Assembly (NCBI GenBank): GCA_951213105.1
Contig: OX578136.1
Coordinates: 154,945,178 to 155,009,177 of the forward strand
Reading direction: 5' to 3'
Source: Amaurobius ferox
Taxonomy: Eukaryota; Arthropoda; Arachnida; Araneae; Amaurobiidae
DNA length: 64,000 nt
Part shown: piece by piece, positions 23,470 to 34,315 of the stretch
Position numbering within the stretch: position 1 is the stretch's first letter
How the letters are laid out: the number at the start of each line of letters is the position of its first letter
Notes under the pieces: model-generated
Seen by the model: only the letters and a program-made list of their open reading frames with translations
Databases searched by the model: none
Told to the model about the DNA's origin: nothing
Made by a program: the position numbers and the translations under genes

Positions 23470-23840
23470 GTTTAAGAAACACCTCGAAATAACGAATATT
23501 CAACGAGATATGAAAGATTTCCAGACGTTTCTATAGACAATCTATAAGAGGAGTCATTACTCAGTTGGAGAGCTGTTGACGTGATACAAGCTGCATAGGA
23601 TTGTGACATTCGTCAAAGTTTTGAGAATAGTAGCTGCTGTTTTACGAAATGATATACTTCAATGTTTCAAGAATAGTATCGGTCGTTTTGTGAAATTAGT
23701 GGAGCATTTAAAAGCTGTTTTACTGTATATTGTTCCTGTTTACGCTGTGCTTGTGAATAAACGTGCTAGTTATTCAGAAATGTGGACTCATTTTTGCATC
23801 CTGACAGTACACTCACGATTCAAAAGGATACGTCGTAACA
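23470..23840 (+). mobile_element. Solo-LTR-like fragment related to 4539-4956
   Basis: Shared phrases in the same order include CCTCGAAATAAC, GATTTCCAGA-GTTTCTA, AGGAGTCAT-ACTCAGTTGG, TTTTGAGAATAGTAG and TTGTTCCTGTTTA. It ends at CGTCGTAACA. No internal region is seen beside it. The open frame at 23603-23863 lies within it and is not a gene. Confidence 0.65.
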
Positions 23841-24307
23841 GTATTTTAATTAAAATTATTTGATTTAAAATACTGAAAGTGGCGAAGCTTATACGCATGT
23901 AAGTAGAACCGACATTTTTCTGCTAATGCTTAATCTTCTGGCGGTAAAGTTTGTAAACATAATCGATTCCTATTGTATTCTAAATGACATTGTTATTCAA
24001 AACATTCTATTAAAATATTTAAATTAAAGCTTTTAAAAAGAAGCTTAAGAATCTTTGTTCTCGCTAATTGTCTTCACAAACAGATCTGAAGAATAAAACA
24101 TCCTGACCCCGTTTCTAAACAAATTTACAGAAAATTAGAAGATTATATTCGTGTATTAGAAAATATACCCGTACTACAACATATGGATTTGAAAAATCTT
24201 TCACTAAAATAAAACAGATGACGTAAGAATCTGAAAATATCAATTATCCCCGTAATCTTTAAACCCAAAGTCCGTAACGGATGTAATCCAATCAAAAATG
24301 CAATACC

Positions 24308-24690
24308 GATAAAATTTATTTATATACATTCCTTTATTGCTTAAATCGCAAAAAAATTATCACTGTATTAACTTATTGGGTTTAATTCGGTTGCTTAGTA
24401 ACATGATTATTATTTTTTTTTTTCAAATAACTTTGCGGACAAATATCGTCTGCACAATGCTATCTCAATGGAGGATTTAATAGTGCATTTTCTATTAATA
24501 CTGATAAAATTTATTTATATACATTCCTTTATTGCTTAAATCGAAAAAAAATTATCATTGTATTAACTCATTAGGTTTAATTCGGTTGCTTAGTAACATG
24601 ATATTATTTTTTTTTCAACTAACTTTGCGGAACAAATATCGTCTGCACAATGTTATCTCAATGGAAGATTTAATAGTGCATTTTTTTTTA
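24308..24690 (+). repeat. 195-bp tandem duplication
   Basis: Two adjacent units beginning GATAAAATTTATTTATATAC (24308 and 24503) match along their length, through GGTTGCTTAGTAACATGAT and ATCGTCTGCACAATG. The following sequence to about 24870 (CCGAAAATTTCATCAAATTC, then a CA run and TTTATATAGATTT) looks like the end of another interspersed repeat. Confidence 0.85.
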
Positions 24691-24869
24691 ATATCTAGAT
24701 AACCCTTGGCTTTAGAAGTTCGTAACATGAACTAAATTTTAAGTTGGGCTATTCCAAGTTTACCCCGAAAATTTCATCAAATTCGGTGCAGCTATTCTCC
24801 CGTGATGATGAGACAAACACACACACACACAAAAATAAACAGACAGATTTTCAATTTATTTATATAGAT

Positions 24870-25860
24870 TTCTTTACAATGCATAGTGTATATCAGGTGA
24901 AGTACTGTAATGGTAAAGAAATTCGAATATTGGACAAATTTTCACATTTTTTAACATGAATCAACCACTTATTTTGGTGTTGCGTCTCTGTATGTGTATA
25001 TTAGTATTTATATGTATTCACTCTAGCTACAAAAATAATCCGCCCAATTTTTATAAAACTTTGGCACATCGATAATTTTTATTCCTTACTCTCGTATTGA
25101 TTAGAATTTGGCAGAAAACGAAAATAAAATTATTAAACCTTCTTTAGAAAATGTCTTTGGGAGAAAAAAATATACTTTATTCCACAAAAATAAGCAATTT
25201 TAAAAAATGGACAAATTAAATCACTTCCAATATTATTTCATAAACCGTTTTCAAAATATTTTTACATTATTTCTTTGAATTTTTTAAGAGCAAATATTAT
25301 TATAAAATATGCCATAATATCGCCAAATGAAAAAACTACCTAAAAATAGAAGTTCGAAGTGATCACTTATATATCGTATCATTTTGTGTGATAAAACCTA
25401 GTCATCTTAGTTCAAAGAAATAAAGAAAAAATAACAATTTGGGACTGTACGGAAAATTATGAGCTGCCCACGTCATTCCTTAAAACCGCTTTTTCGAGAA
25501 TGAGGATATTTTGTTATGTCACTCTCGATTTTATTTCCTTCAAGAGCATTCTCCTTCGCTAATAAATTCCAAGATTCGATGCTGAGATAGGGGGAGGAGG
25601 AACACCCAAAGAAATCGGTCCTATAAATAAACAGAGGAGGAAAAGAGTGTTTTTCAGGATGTGATAGTCGTAGTTTCATCAGGGAATTTCACCAGACGAA
25701 TTACGTAATCATCTACAGAAATAGCTTGAGTGAATCTCCATTCGACAATTATTTTGATACAATTAACAAAAAACGTAATTCAAATTAATTATTCTCCTAC
25801 ATGGGGTGGAGCGAAACATTTGTTGCTCCTACAGTCGACAGCTTAGCACTAATTGTCAGA
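24870..25860. other. AT-rich intergenic stretch
   Basis: I see no gene. The minus-strand frame at 25473-25679 has no recognisable motif. Confidence 0.45.
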
Positions 25861-25865
25861 AACTA

Positions 25866-26155
25866 GTTACCGAGAAGAACAATTTTATAAATTAAAATAA
25901 ATAAAAAATGTGGTTGCTTACCTTTATTGTCCTTGAATATTTGCATTTTCTCTCAGAAATAGTATTTATTTCTATTACAAACAAAAATATAAAAGTGTAT
26001 CCAAAAAGTTACCGAGAAGATCAATTTTATAAGTTAAAATAAATAGATAAAAAAGTGGTACTGTACCTTCATTTCCTTCAAGCTCCTTGAATATCTGCAT
26101 TTTCTCTCAGAAATAGCCTTTATTTTAATTACAAACAAAAACATAAAAGTGTATC
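25866..26155 (+). repeat. 142-bp tandem duplication
   Basis: Two units beginning AGTTACCGAGAAGA (25866 and 26008) share TTGCATTTTCTCTCAGAAAT-like and AAAAGTGTATCCAA segments. Confidence 0.8.
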
Positions 26156-26668
26156 CAATAGTTTTGCACTGGATGCCAAAAGTTATCTTTAACGTATTTC
26201 AAAATCCAAAATCTTTTATAACTTTTTGACATTATCTTAATTTGTTGCAAAAGGCTTTAGAATTTGCAACTTTTTTTCTATTTTTGACTGCCCTTATGGG
26301 CACATTTCCTTCGGTAATTACACTAGGCACAAAACAAGATTTGGTTTCAAATGTGGGCATGACAGTCTGAAGTCAAGCCAAATTCTGCTAAAATTGCCGA
26401 ATTCTCTTTCTACAAATCCATAAATTGCTGTTAATGCTTCAAAGACAGTTTTGCATATCTGTTTAGAGACTGTACACGGCAGGGTATGTATACTAAATTT
26501 TACAGGAACAAAATACTCAATGTTTCAAAAAATTCGCAAGGTGTTGTCAGATAAATGGGCTGTAAATGAGAGATCCGTAACAGCGCACTCTTGCCACGAA
26601 ATTAAATCTGTGAAATCATTTACCATAAAATGTAGTTTATACATATCCAGTTTTCGGATTATTTATGG

Positions 26669-27021
26669 TTGTTGTTGTTGAGACCCAGACCGTCCGACCT
26701 ACCAGAAAGGTGTAAGGTAACTGTTTGGACGGCCCGGAAGTGCCACCCAATTTAGACCGGAACCGAGTGGGGGGAGGCATCCACAGGGACCGTACCCTCC
26801 TTCCTCTACCACCAACCTCTCGGAAGGACTTTCGGACCCACATGTTTAACGTGATCGTACTCCGCATGAACACGGCGGCAGTTGTGGCACCGTGCAAATC
26901 AAGCGCGCAAACCACCGGGCTATCGCGCCAGAAATGTGCCAACAGCGCGCGGTGTTCCCAGGTGGTCACCCACGTGATCTAACGAGAACAGGTGTTATCA
27001 GCACGGTAGGGCCGTTGGCAT
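26669..27021 (-). mobile_element. Chimeric SINE: 5S rRNA-derived 5' end, tRNA-like head, family body
   Basis: The element is bounded by a perfect 13-bp duplication, GGATTATTTATGG (26656-26668 and 27022-27034). On the minus strand it starts with a shortened 5S rRNA (82 bp), then an 8-base linker, a tRNA-like head with an A-box-like TAGCCCGGTGGTTTGCG, and the usual SINE body and GAGACC/AACAAC tail. The B box seen in the other copies is not recognisable here. The single target duplication around the whole unit indicates that it inserted as one RNA-derived piece. Confidence 0.88.
26938..27019 (-). pseudogene. 5S rRNA-derived segment with an internal deletion
   Basis: The minus strand begins GCCAACGGCCCTACCGTGCT and continues through ACACCTGTTCTCG and GATCAC, then jumps to GTGGGTGACCACCTGGGAAC and ends GCGCTGTTGGC. 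Both natural termini of a 5S rRNA are present. About 37 nucleotides are missing in the middle, covering box A and the intermediate element of the 5S internal promoter, while most of box C remains. It cannot fold as a working 5S rRNA and belongs to the chimeric SINE. Confidence 0.88.
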
Positions 27022-27109
27022 GGATTATTTATGGTGTCGCTTTTCATGCTTTAAGAATACAACGAAATGAGCAAATCTTTAGAATGCGTAATGAATCTAT
27101 ACTTTTGAA

Positions 27110-27195
27110 TGTTGATTTTCTTTAGATTCTTGGATACGATCATTTTCTTTAGATTCTTAGATAAGACGATTTTCTTTAGATTCTTAGATAAATGC
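27110..27195 (+). repeat. Short tandem repeat, about 30-bp unit
   Basis: Three units contain ATTTTCTTTAGATTCTTAGA with small changes. Confidence 0.85.
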
Positions 27196-27490
27196 CGTAA
27201 AGAAGTTATAGTGCATCTGATGATAGTTACCACAATAAAATACATTTCAGGTCTACTGTTTTGTCGACTTGAGGTAAATTGTCCTTCATTAAGTCACAAT
27301 TTACTATATGAAGGTGTTCGCAGTTAGATAAACGTTTTTCTACGTCTGCCACGAAACCTCTCGGGCTAGATGTATAGGCCCTCTCAGATGATCTAATATA
27401 CGCATGAGTGGAAGCTTGCTATACTGGCGTTGACATATTAGCCACTGTAAATTTCCAAGTTCCTTGCGGCAAATAAAGTTCCATTTTTTT

Positions 27491-28352
27491 ACTTTCCTTA
27501 TATACATAATGTATAAGGAAAGTATTGTGACTAAGTCGAAAATTCGAATTCGAGTTTTCGACGGGAGAGCATGTTTCAAGCATCCCTGATCACGAATCAA
27601 ACAATTTTGAAGTGATGTCTGTGTGTGTGTGTGTGTGGGGGGGGTGTCAGTGAGTCTATGGAGACGATATCTGACGAACGAATGGGGCGATTCGAATGAA
27701 ATTTGGTACAAAAATTACAATCCGTGAATACTGGAAGTCTATTGCTTTTAAACGCAATCTAATGTTCAGAAGCCCCCTTTAATAAAGTTACGCAAATAGA
27801 CATTTCTTATGCAATTTTTCCTTAGAAAACGATTGACAAAAACTTTAGAACGCTAGCATGAATCGTTCTCGAGTTATTGCGCATTTTTCAAATAAATGTA
27901 TCAAAAAATCCCATAAATAAAAAAATATATATTAACTGTTGAGGAACATGTTCACTTTTCATATGTGATATCCTGCGATAAATTGGGTGACATCATTCTC
28001 GTGGATCTAGCTCGTTCCATTCATGAGAAAAGATACTTTGAGTAATACGTTTGTATTTGAACGCCAATAGTCATTTATCTGTTATAAGAATATCTTATTT
28101 CTCCGTCCATAACGCTTGGTGAGATTTTGGCGACACTTTTGGCGTAATGTCGCCAACTTGACGGCTTTTTAAATGTTGCCAAATTAACGAAAATCTCGCC
28201 AAAATGATAAAAATGACGACTAATTGAAGAGAATTCAATATCTTGGAAAGAATATAAGTATCTACTATGAGAATAACATTTTTTTTTAACTGTAAAAGTA
28301 GTAAATTCATTGCACTATATAAGGAAAGTCATGTGTTGCCCACATCAGATTT
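27491..28352 (+). mobile_element. HINE-like element, copy 2
   Basis: It has the family's 5' hairpin ACTTTCCTTATATACATAATG, GTCGAAAATTCGAATTCG, a short GT run interrupted by a G run, the GGCGA-rich centre, and the 3' end GTTGCCCACATCAGATT. The left flank is a T run. Confidence 0.88.
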
Positions 28353-28866
28353 ATTCAAATAGGTGAAGCTGATCTACTTGAAGGACAACTTTTGGGATCT
28401 AGTTCTAAACTGTACATTTTTATATTTTTACTCGTAACTTCAAAAAATATTGTTTCTGCAGAAAAAAGAAATACAAATTTTCACGTCTTTGAGGCAACTA
28501 AAAATAAAATTCTATTTTTTCTTAATAAAATCGGTGAAGTCGGTCTACTTACTCACTTTTGGCAATTAGTGCTAAGTTATAGGCAAAAAATAGTTTTTAT
28601 TTAGTTCCATCTTATTATACAAAGTCACTAAGAAAGGTCTTAAACACCCCAATAACATTGTAAGGTAAGGACAATGAATGTACACGTTAGGTTTATTTTT
28701 TAGTGATCATATCCGATCGAATAAAAGAGATTGCAACGTACCTAGCGGGGAATTTAAAAAGTTTGAAAAACGAATTCGGCAGCAAAGTGAGATAGACTGC
28801 ACAAAGTCAATATAGAATTATAGAGCACTATTTAATCTGAAAAAAGCTGGGTCTAATTACCTTTGA
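28353..28866. other. AT-rich intergenic stretch
   Basis: No gene or recognisable element is seen between the HINE-like copy and the SINE cluster. Confidence 0.45.
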
Positions 28867-28879
28867 AGGGTGCAAGATG

Positions 28880-29110
28880 TTGTTGTTGTTGAGACCCAGA
28901 CCGTTCGACCTGTTCGTTCGAAGGTGAAAGGTCCACAGGGACCGTACGCTCCTTTCCCTACCACCAACCTCTCGAAAGGACTTACGGGCCAACATGTTTA
29001 ACGTGATCGTACTCCGCATGAACACTGCGACAGTTTGGGCAGCGGAGGGAATCGAACTCGAACCTACTGAGTGCAATTCCTTCGCGTTAACTACTGGGCT
29101 ACCGCGCCCC
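28880..29110 (-). mobile_element. SINE cluster, member 1 (full tRNA head)
   Basis: On the minus strand the head GGCGCGGTAGCCCAGTAG and B-box-like GTTCGATTCCC are present, followed by the family body and tail; part of the body near the tail is missing. It is bounded by AGGGTGCAAGATG at 28867-28879 and 29111-29123. Confidence 0.85.
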
Positions 29111-29123
29111 AGGGTGCAAGATG

Positions 29124-29166
29124 TTGTTGTTGTTCAGACCCAGACCGTCCGACCTACCAGAAAGGT
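29124..29166 (-). mobile_element. SINE cluster, member 2 (43-bp tail only)
   Basis: It contains only the tail and the GTCGGACGGTCTGGGTC region. It is followed by AGGGTGCAAGATG at 29167-29179. Confidence 0.8.
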
Positions 29167-29179
29167 AGGGTGCAAGATG

Positions 29180-29316
29180 TTGTTGTTCAGACCCAGATCT
29201 TCCGACCTACCAGAAAGGTGTAAGGTAACTGTTTGGACGGTGCCACCCAATTTAGACCGGAACCCAGTGGGGGAGGCATCCACAGGGACCGTACCCTCCT
29301 TCCCTCTCGGAAGGAC
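29180..29316 (-). mobile_element. SINE cluster, member 3 (137 bp)
   Basis: The body through TCCACAGGGACCGTACCCTC is present, with short internal losses and no tRNA head. It ends at AGGGAGCAAGATG (29317-29329), one mismatch from the shared target. Confidence 0.8.
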
Positions 29317-29329
29317 AGGGAGCAAGATG

Positions 29330-29424
29330 TTGTTGTTGTTACCCAGACCGTCCGACCTACCAGAAAGGTGTAAGGTAACTGTTTGGACGGCCGGGAAGTG
29401 CCACCCAATTTAGACCGGAACCCA
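29330..29424 (-). mobile_element. SINE cluster, member 4 (95 bp)
   Basis: The 3' part of the family, to ACCGGAACCCAGTG, is present. It is followed by a last target-like GTGGTGCAAGATG (29425-29437). Confidence 0.8.
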
Positions 29425-29437
29425 GTGGTGCAAGATG

Positions 29438-31200
29438 TGAGGTATTTCAAATTAAAACTTCAGGTAATTAAAAAAATAAATTAAGAAATTATAAGTATAA
29501 AACATTAATTTCAATATTTGAGATTTCTAATACAGAAAAAAAATAAAAAATACGTAAGTTTTCAGAATCGGAGTATTCAGTGAAGCAAATTTTGAATACA
29601 GGAAAACAATTAAATCGTAGTAACATTATTTTAATCACATGTATATGAATGTGAGTTTTCATACGTTCTTCTTCTTCGCGTTTTTGACACATTAACATAC
29701 TTCAAATTTTTGAATTGTCAAATCTGTCAAATAAATATGATACTTCAAATATTAAATTTTCATATGTTTTAAAGCGTGACTGCACAGCATAAGTCACACC
29801 TAAGAAAGTTCCTCTTTCTCCAATGTTCACAACTGTAGTAGTACCTACAAAGTCAGACCTTGTGACTTTAGAGCTGTAATTTCAAAATCAAGCTGTAAGG
29901 GAAACTGCTTTCGTAAGCCAGTAGTGCCGATAAATTTGAAAGTTCTTGTTAAAGTGGAAATCGGAAAGCAGTCATACGTTGGTCAGATTTAATTATCTTA
30001 TTCGATCATTATCACAACAAGAAGTTGATCTATGATGGACTATGATTTCCTTAATAAAATATATCTTAAATAAATTTTCTTTTGTCAATAATAAAACCAG
30101 TACGAAAATATTTTTTTCTAATTAAAATTGAAGAATTTAAATAATTTGTAATGAATTGGCTGAATTCAAATGCATTGCCATGAAACTGAACGCTATCAAT
30201 GAATTAACACTCATGCAAATACATGCTATTTGATTAGGTGTTTAAAAATTGTTGTTTACATGTTATTTCTACTGAGCCTAGCGAGCATGCGCAGTTTAAA
30301 AATGGGAGTTTCGCTTCGTTACAGTTGTATGTGTTATAACTAATTACATTTTTGTTAAATCATGTTTTTTAAGAACATTTTTGGTAAATCCAGATATCAA
30401 GGAGTCGGCATTTTTTTTAAATTTCTAAGGTGTCCTTGACTTAAAAAGTGTGAGAACTTCTGTTTCAACCTGGTACAGGTTGTAAAATTTCTGGAAATAA
30501 CTGTTTATCGAAAAGTATATTTAACATAACTCGATTAAAAACAGTCTATTTAAAACAAAGAGATTTTATAAATTTCTGCGAATAATAATTGTGTTAACTA
30601 TGTAATTTACAGACTATTACATTTATGAAATATAGGGCGATGTTTTTATTCCATTTATGCCCAGTCAAGCATATTTCCGATAAAGGGACTTTTGCCGTTT
30701 TTCTATTGGTCTCGCATATCTAATGTAATAACCAATATGCTTTTAATAGTGTTATAGTTATCTTTTATACAAATTTCCTATAATTTGTTAAAATAAAAAT
30801 TATAAATTAATTTTTCATTTAATCTTTATACGGTCCATATTTTTAATTGTGAAACAAAAGACTTAATATTTAGATCGAAACATTGAGAACGTCGATATGA
30901 TGCAGTAATATGAGATGCGATGAGATACAAAGAGATGCAATATTGATCATGCTCGGGGATCTTATAATGTTCTAAAGTTTTCTTTAAATTATATCAAAAT
31001 ATTAAATTTACGAGCATGCTTTTATCTTTAAATTAACTAGAGTGTTGCTGAACTCGACTTTCTCAATAGAATCAATCTTCAGAATCAATTTTTAGTATCT
31101 TAATTCTTTTTTTCTAATTAAGAACTTAAGGAAATCTTGCAATTGATATCATACTTAGCAATGTACCCCCGGAATAACTTGCCCCTTGACGGGGGCGAAT
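29438..31200. other. AT-rich intergenic stretch
   Basis: No gene is recognised. A short GC-bearing stretch (CTAGCGAGCATGCGCAG) lies near 30279. Just before the next repeat, ACCCCCGGAA and GACGGGGGCG form a small GC-rich pairable pair. Confidence 0.45.
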
Positions 31201-31210
31201 GCCATCACGA

Positions 31211-31912
31211 ACAAAAAAAATCTGATGTGGGCAGCACATGACTTTCCCTGCAGTCTTATATGCACGTTCTCTTTATTTTAATTAAATTTAATTCACTTTT
31301 AATTCAAATTTCGTTCTCATTTGATAACTGGACTTATTTTCAAAGGTGGCGTAGAGAAAATACGAAAAAACTAAAATATCTCGAGAACGGTTAGTCCTAG
31401 TGTAATGGGGTTGGTCTTATTATTTTCTTCGTTAAAAATTACGTATTAAACAGGCATTTAATGGATATATTTGAGCATACGTAGTTTTTTATTTTAGATT
31501 TTGGCTATTTTTGATGGGCCATTTTGCAAAAAAAGGCAGGTTATGTTTTTCCGAATCAAACCAAAATCTAATCAGCACCAGAGTGACCCACAAGTGATTT
31601 TGAATTTTGTGAAATTCGGTTCATTAGTTTTTCAGCTATAGTGGATACAAGCTTTTGCGGGCCACTTCGTAAAAAAAGGCGGACTCTTTTATCCCGAATC
31701 GTAAAATGACTTACCTACCAAATTTTATGAAATTTGGTCCATTAGTTTTTTAGTTAGAGTGGATACAAAATCTGCACAGGCACACAGACAGACATACACA
31801 CACACAGACGTCACGCAAAAAATGCTATTTTCGTATTCTAGAGGTCTCGAAACGTGTAGATCTGTCGAAAACTCGAGTTGCGATTTTCGGCATGATTCCA
31901 ATACTTATTTAA
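31211..31912 (-). mobile_element. HINE-like element, subfamily B, copy 2
   Basis: The minus-strand 3' end reads GGAAAGTCATGTGCTGCCC, ACATCAGATTTT. The other end carries AAAATCGCAACTCGAGTTTT and ACGTTTCGAGACC. A CA run lies near 31780-31806. It aligns along its length with 20509-21340. Confidence 0.75.
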
Positions 31913-33538
31913 CATAAATTTAAAATAAAAATTTCTGTAAATAAGGGACATAAAATTATCTTCCCAGACCGTATAAACATAAATCAGGTGATTTTGATTG
32001 ACGTACATTCTCCATGTGTATCTCGATGGCGTTTTAACAATATTTTTTGCAGAAATTGGCACATGAAGGGAACTAATTTTACTTGATAAAAAAGTATTGT
32101 GAGCAAGCACTTTCATTTTTCATCGTTAAAATCGCAGATATATTACTTGTTAGAGTGTTTTCCTACGCAATCAACATGATTGTAGGTGTTTTGATGACCA
32201 CAAGACATGGTCAGTAACAATTCAATTCATTCTTGATTTGTAAAAATTCTTAATCATTAGGTATATCGGGCAACTGGAGTTTCGACCCCCTGGTATATAA
32301 AAATAAAATCGTCTGCGGTTCTTTATTAACCATAAAAAACGCAAAGAAATTGGTTTGTGATAATTTCTAAACAATGGTATATTTGTATATTTGAGACAAA
32401 TTGTACTTTGGAAATATTTATTCATTTGATAATTTTATTTTTTATTTTTATTTTATTCAATTTACGTGGCAACTACAGATGAAATCCAGTTGCAGTAGCC
32501 ACACAAGAAATTAAAAGTACAATAGGGAGTAGTACAATAGGGTGTAGTATAATAGGGAGAGTAATTCATTGTTTTATGTTTCTTTCAATTCTAGATAGAA
32601 CTCTTGTCACAATTTGAGGACAGTTCCGCGTCTTATTAATGTCATTCGCGTCAAAAGAAAAAATTATGTATACGACTATTTGTTTTACAAATTCTAAAAA
32701 ACTTTTAATCCGTTTCTCGGATTTTGAGAAAAAATATTCAGAAATTGAGGGAGGGGATTTGCCATGGTTTAAATTCCCTGAAAATCAAGAGCCATGTTAC
32801 TGCTTCTGATTGAAAAATTTCTAACATATTATATGAAATAATTTATTTTTTGTAACCGATATTATCCATTGAATCTCGTGCATTTTTAAAAGAGAGGTCG
32901 ATTTGAATTCAGAGGTGATCAGAACGTGTAAATCTATTTATATCCAAGAGTCGAACGTTTGATCTTATCGCAGTTACCCTGTTATAGAGTCATTTATCTG
33001 GCATGATATGTTTTTTAACGAATGCCCGTCTTATTCAGGAAGGCTAAAATAAATAATACTTGCATGTATATTAATATAATGCACAGTCTTTTCAAAATGC
33101 CCACCCGTCAGAAACCATTCACATTTAAATTCCACAAAGAATATGGCTGCATACTTTGGCAAGTATCGCAGGTGTCACCGTGTTACACGCCCTGGTTATA
33201 CGACTTTTTGACGCGCATTTAATACCTTCCATGTACGTGTTTTGTTCGTTTATGGTGTTGATTAGTACATATTAGAAAATGTTCTACAACTTTGTAATCG
33301 TCTGTTTTCATCTATTACGCTTTATTGCCGAGTTTGCGTTCCTGACTTTTTAAATCCTTCGCTAGGAGCACTGCAATCACTTTTATTCGAGCATGATCAC
33401 TTTACTGTAGACATAATGTGTACACTCATGAACGTTTCCTTACAAAGTTATTGAGGTGCATAAGGATTTTCTTGGGAACCCCTATTTACTAGGCACAATA
33501 CTCATGCACAAAACTCATGCACACTAGCACAATACTCA
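31913..33538. other. AT-rich intergenic stretch upstream of gene A
   Basis: A short tandem with units like GTACAATAGGGAGTA lies at about 32518-32567. Near 32900-32990 a scrap resembling the HINE-like end (AACGTGTAAATCTATTTATA) is seen. No gene is recognised. Confidence 0.45.
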
Positions 33539-33546
33539 TATATAGT

Positions 33547-33775
33547 CAGTGTTTTTTAAAGAGTGTTCCACATAACCCTTTGGGGTTCCACGACAGTATT
33601 ACAGGCGTTACGCGAAGTGATAATTTCATATAAAAGTTGTTAAAAATTAAAGAAATAGGTTTAAAATGTGAATGCATAGCTTGAACCATAATGGACTTCG
33701 TCTTATTTTAGGGTTCCGTCATTAGATTGAATTTTAAAAGGGTTCCTCGACCAGAAAAAGTTTAAAAAAACACTG
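33547..33775. mobile_element. hAT-type miniature element
   Basis: The left end CAGTGTTTTTTAAA and right end TTTAAAAAAACACTG form near-perfect inverted repeats over 229 bp. Inside, GTTCCACATAACCCTTTGGG and GTTCCTCGACCAG resemble hAT/Charlie-type miniature elements. The flanking 8-mers do not match well, so the target duplication is decayed or absent. It lies about 450 bp upstream of the gene A promoter. Confidence 0.6.
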
Positions 33776-34220
33776 CTCTAAGTAAAATAAAGTCTATAGC
33801 TCCATAAAAGGATACCTATGAAAAATCCTTTTTGAATCTTGAAAAAAATTCTGAATTGTACAAAATAGTACTAAATGTGTTGAAAGACATAAGTTTTCTT
33901 TATATTTGCCGCTCAGAAATAAATGCACATACTGCACAACATATTTTACGTTATTATTACGAAACAACGCTTTCTTATTATGCAATCTCTCTCTCGTCTC
34001 ATAAATCCACCCAGACTCAATGGGAAAACTTTCCTTGTTGAAAAGAAGTCGAAATATAGAGGAATTTGTGTCAAAATCGACAAATTTCTCCTCACCTATG
34101 GGGGGTAACCTGATGATCTTAATTGGCACAAATTAGCACGAATAGAAAGTTTTCCTTCCAAGACCCCCCACGGACAATATTGCTACGAAGCTCAAGTTCG
34201 ATTGAGGCCAAGGGTTTTGG

Positions 34221-34254
34221 TATAAATACTGCATAAGTCTATTAAAGCATCAGT
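34221..34254 (+). promoter_or_regulatory. Core promoter of gene A: TATA box and initiator
   Basis: TATAAATA starts at 34221 and an arthropod-type initiator TCAGT lies at 34250-34254, 31 bases apart (T of TATA to A of TCA). This predicts a transcription start near 34252 and a 49-base 5' UTR before the ATG. Confidence 0.8.
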
Positions 34255-34300
34255 TGAATCTCACCTTCTCAGGCTCATTCAGCCTGCGAGGTCCACAAAC

Positions 34301-34315
34301 ATGGCTGTATTACAA
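34301..34315 (+). CDS. Gene A exon 1 (5 codons)
   Basis: It codes MAVLQ and is followed by the donor GTAAGA. Very short first exons that end in phase 0 early in the signal peptide are common in arthropod cuticle genes. Confidence 0.88.

Noticed and set aside
26938..27019. Functional 5S rRNA gene
   Set aside because: About 37 central nucleotides are missing, and the segment lies within a target-duplicated SINE.
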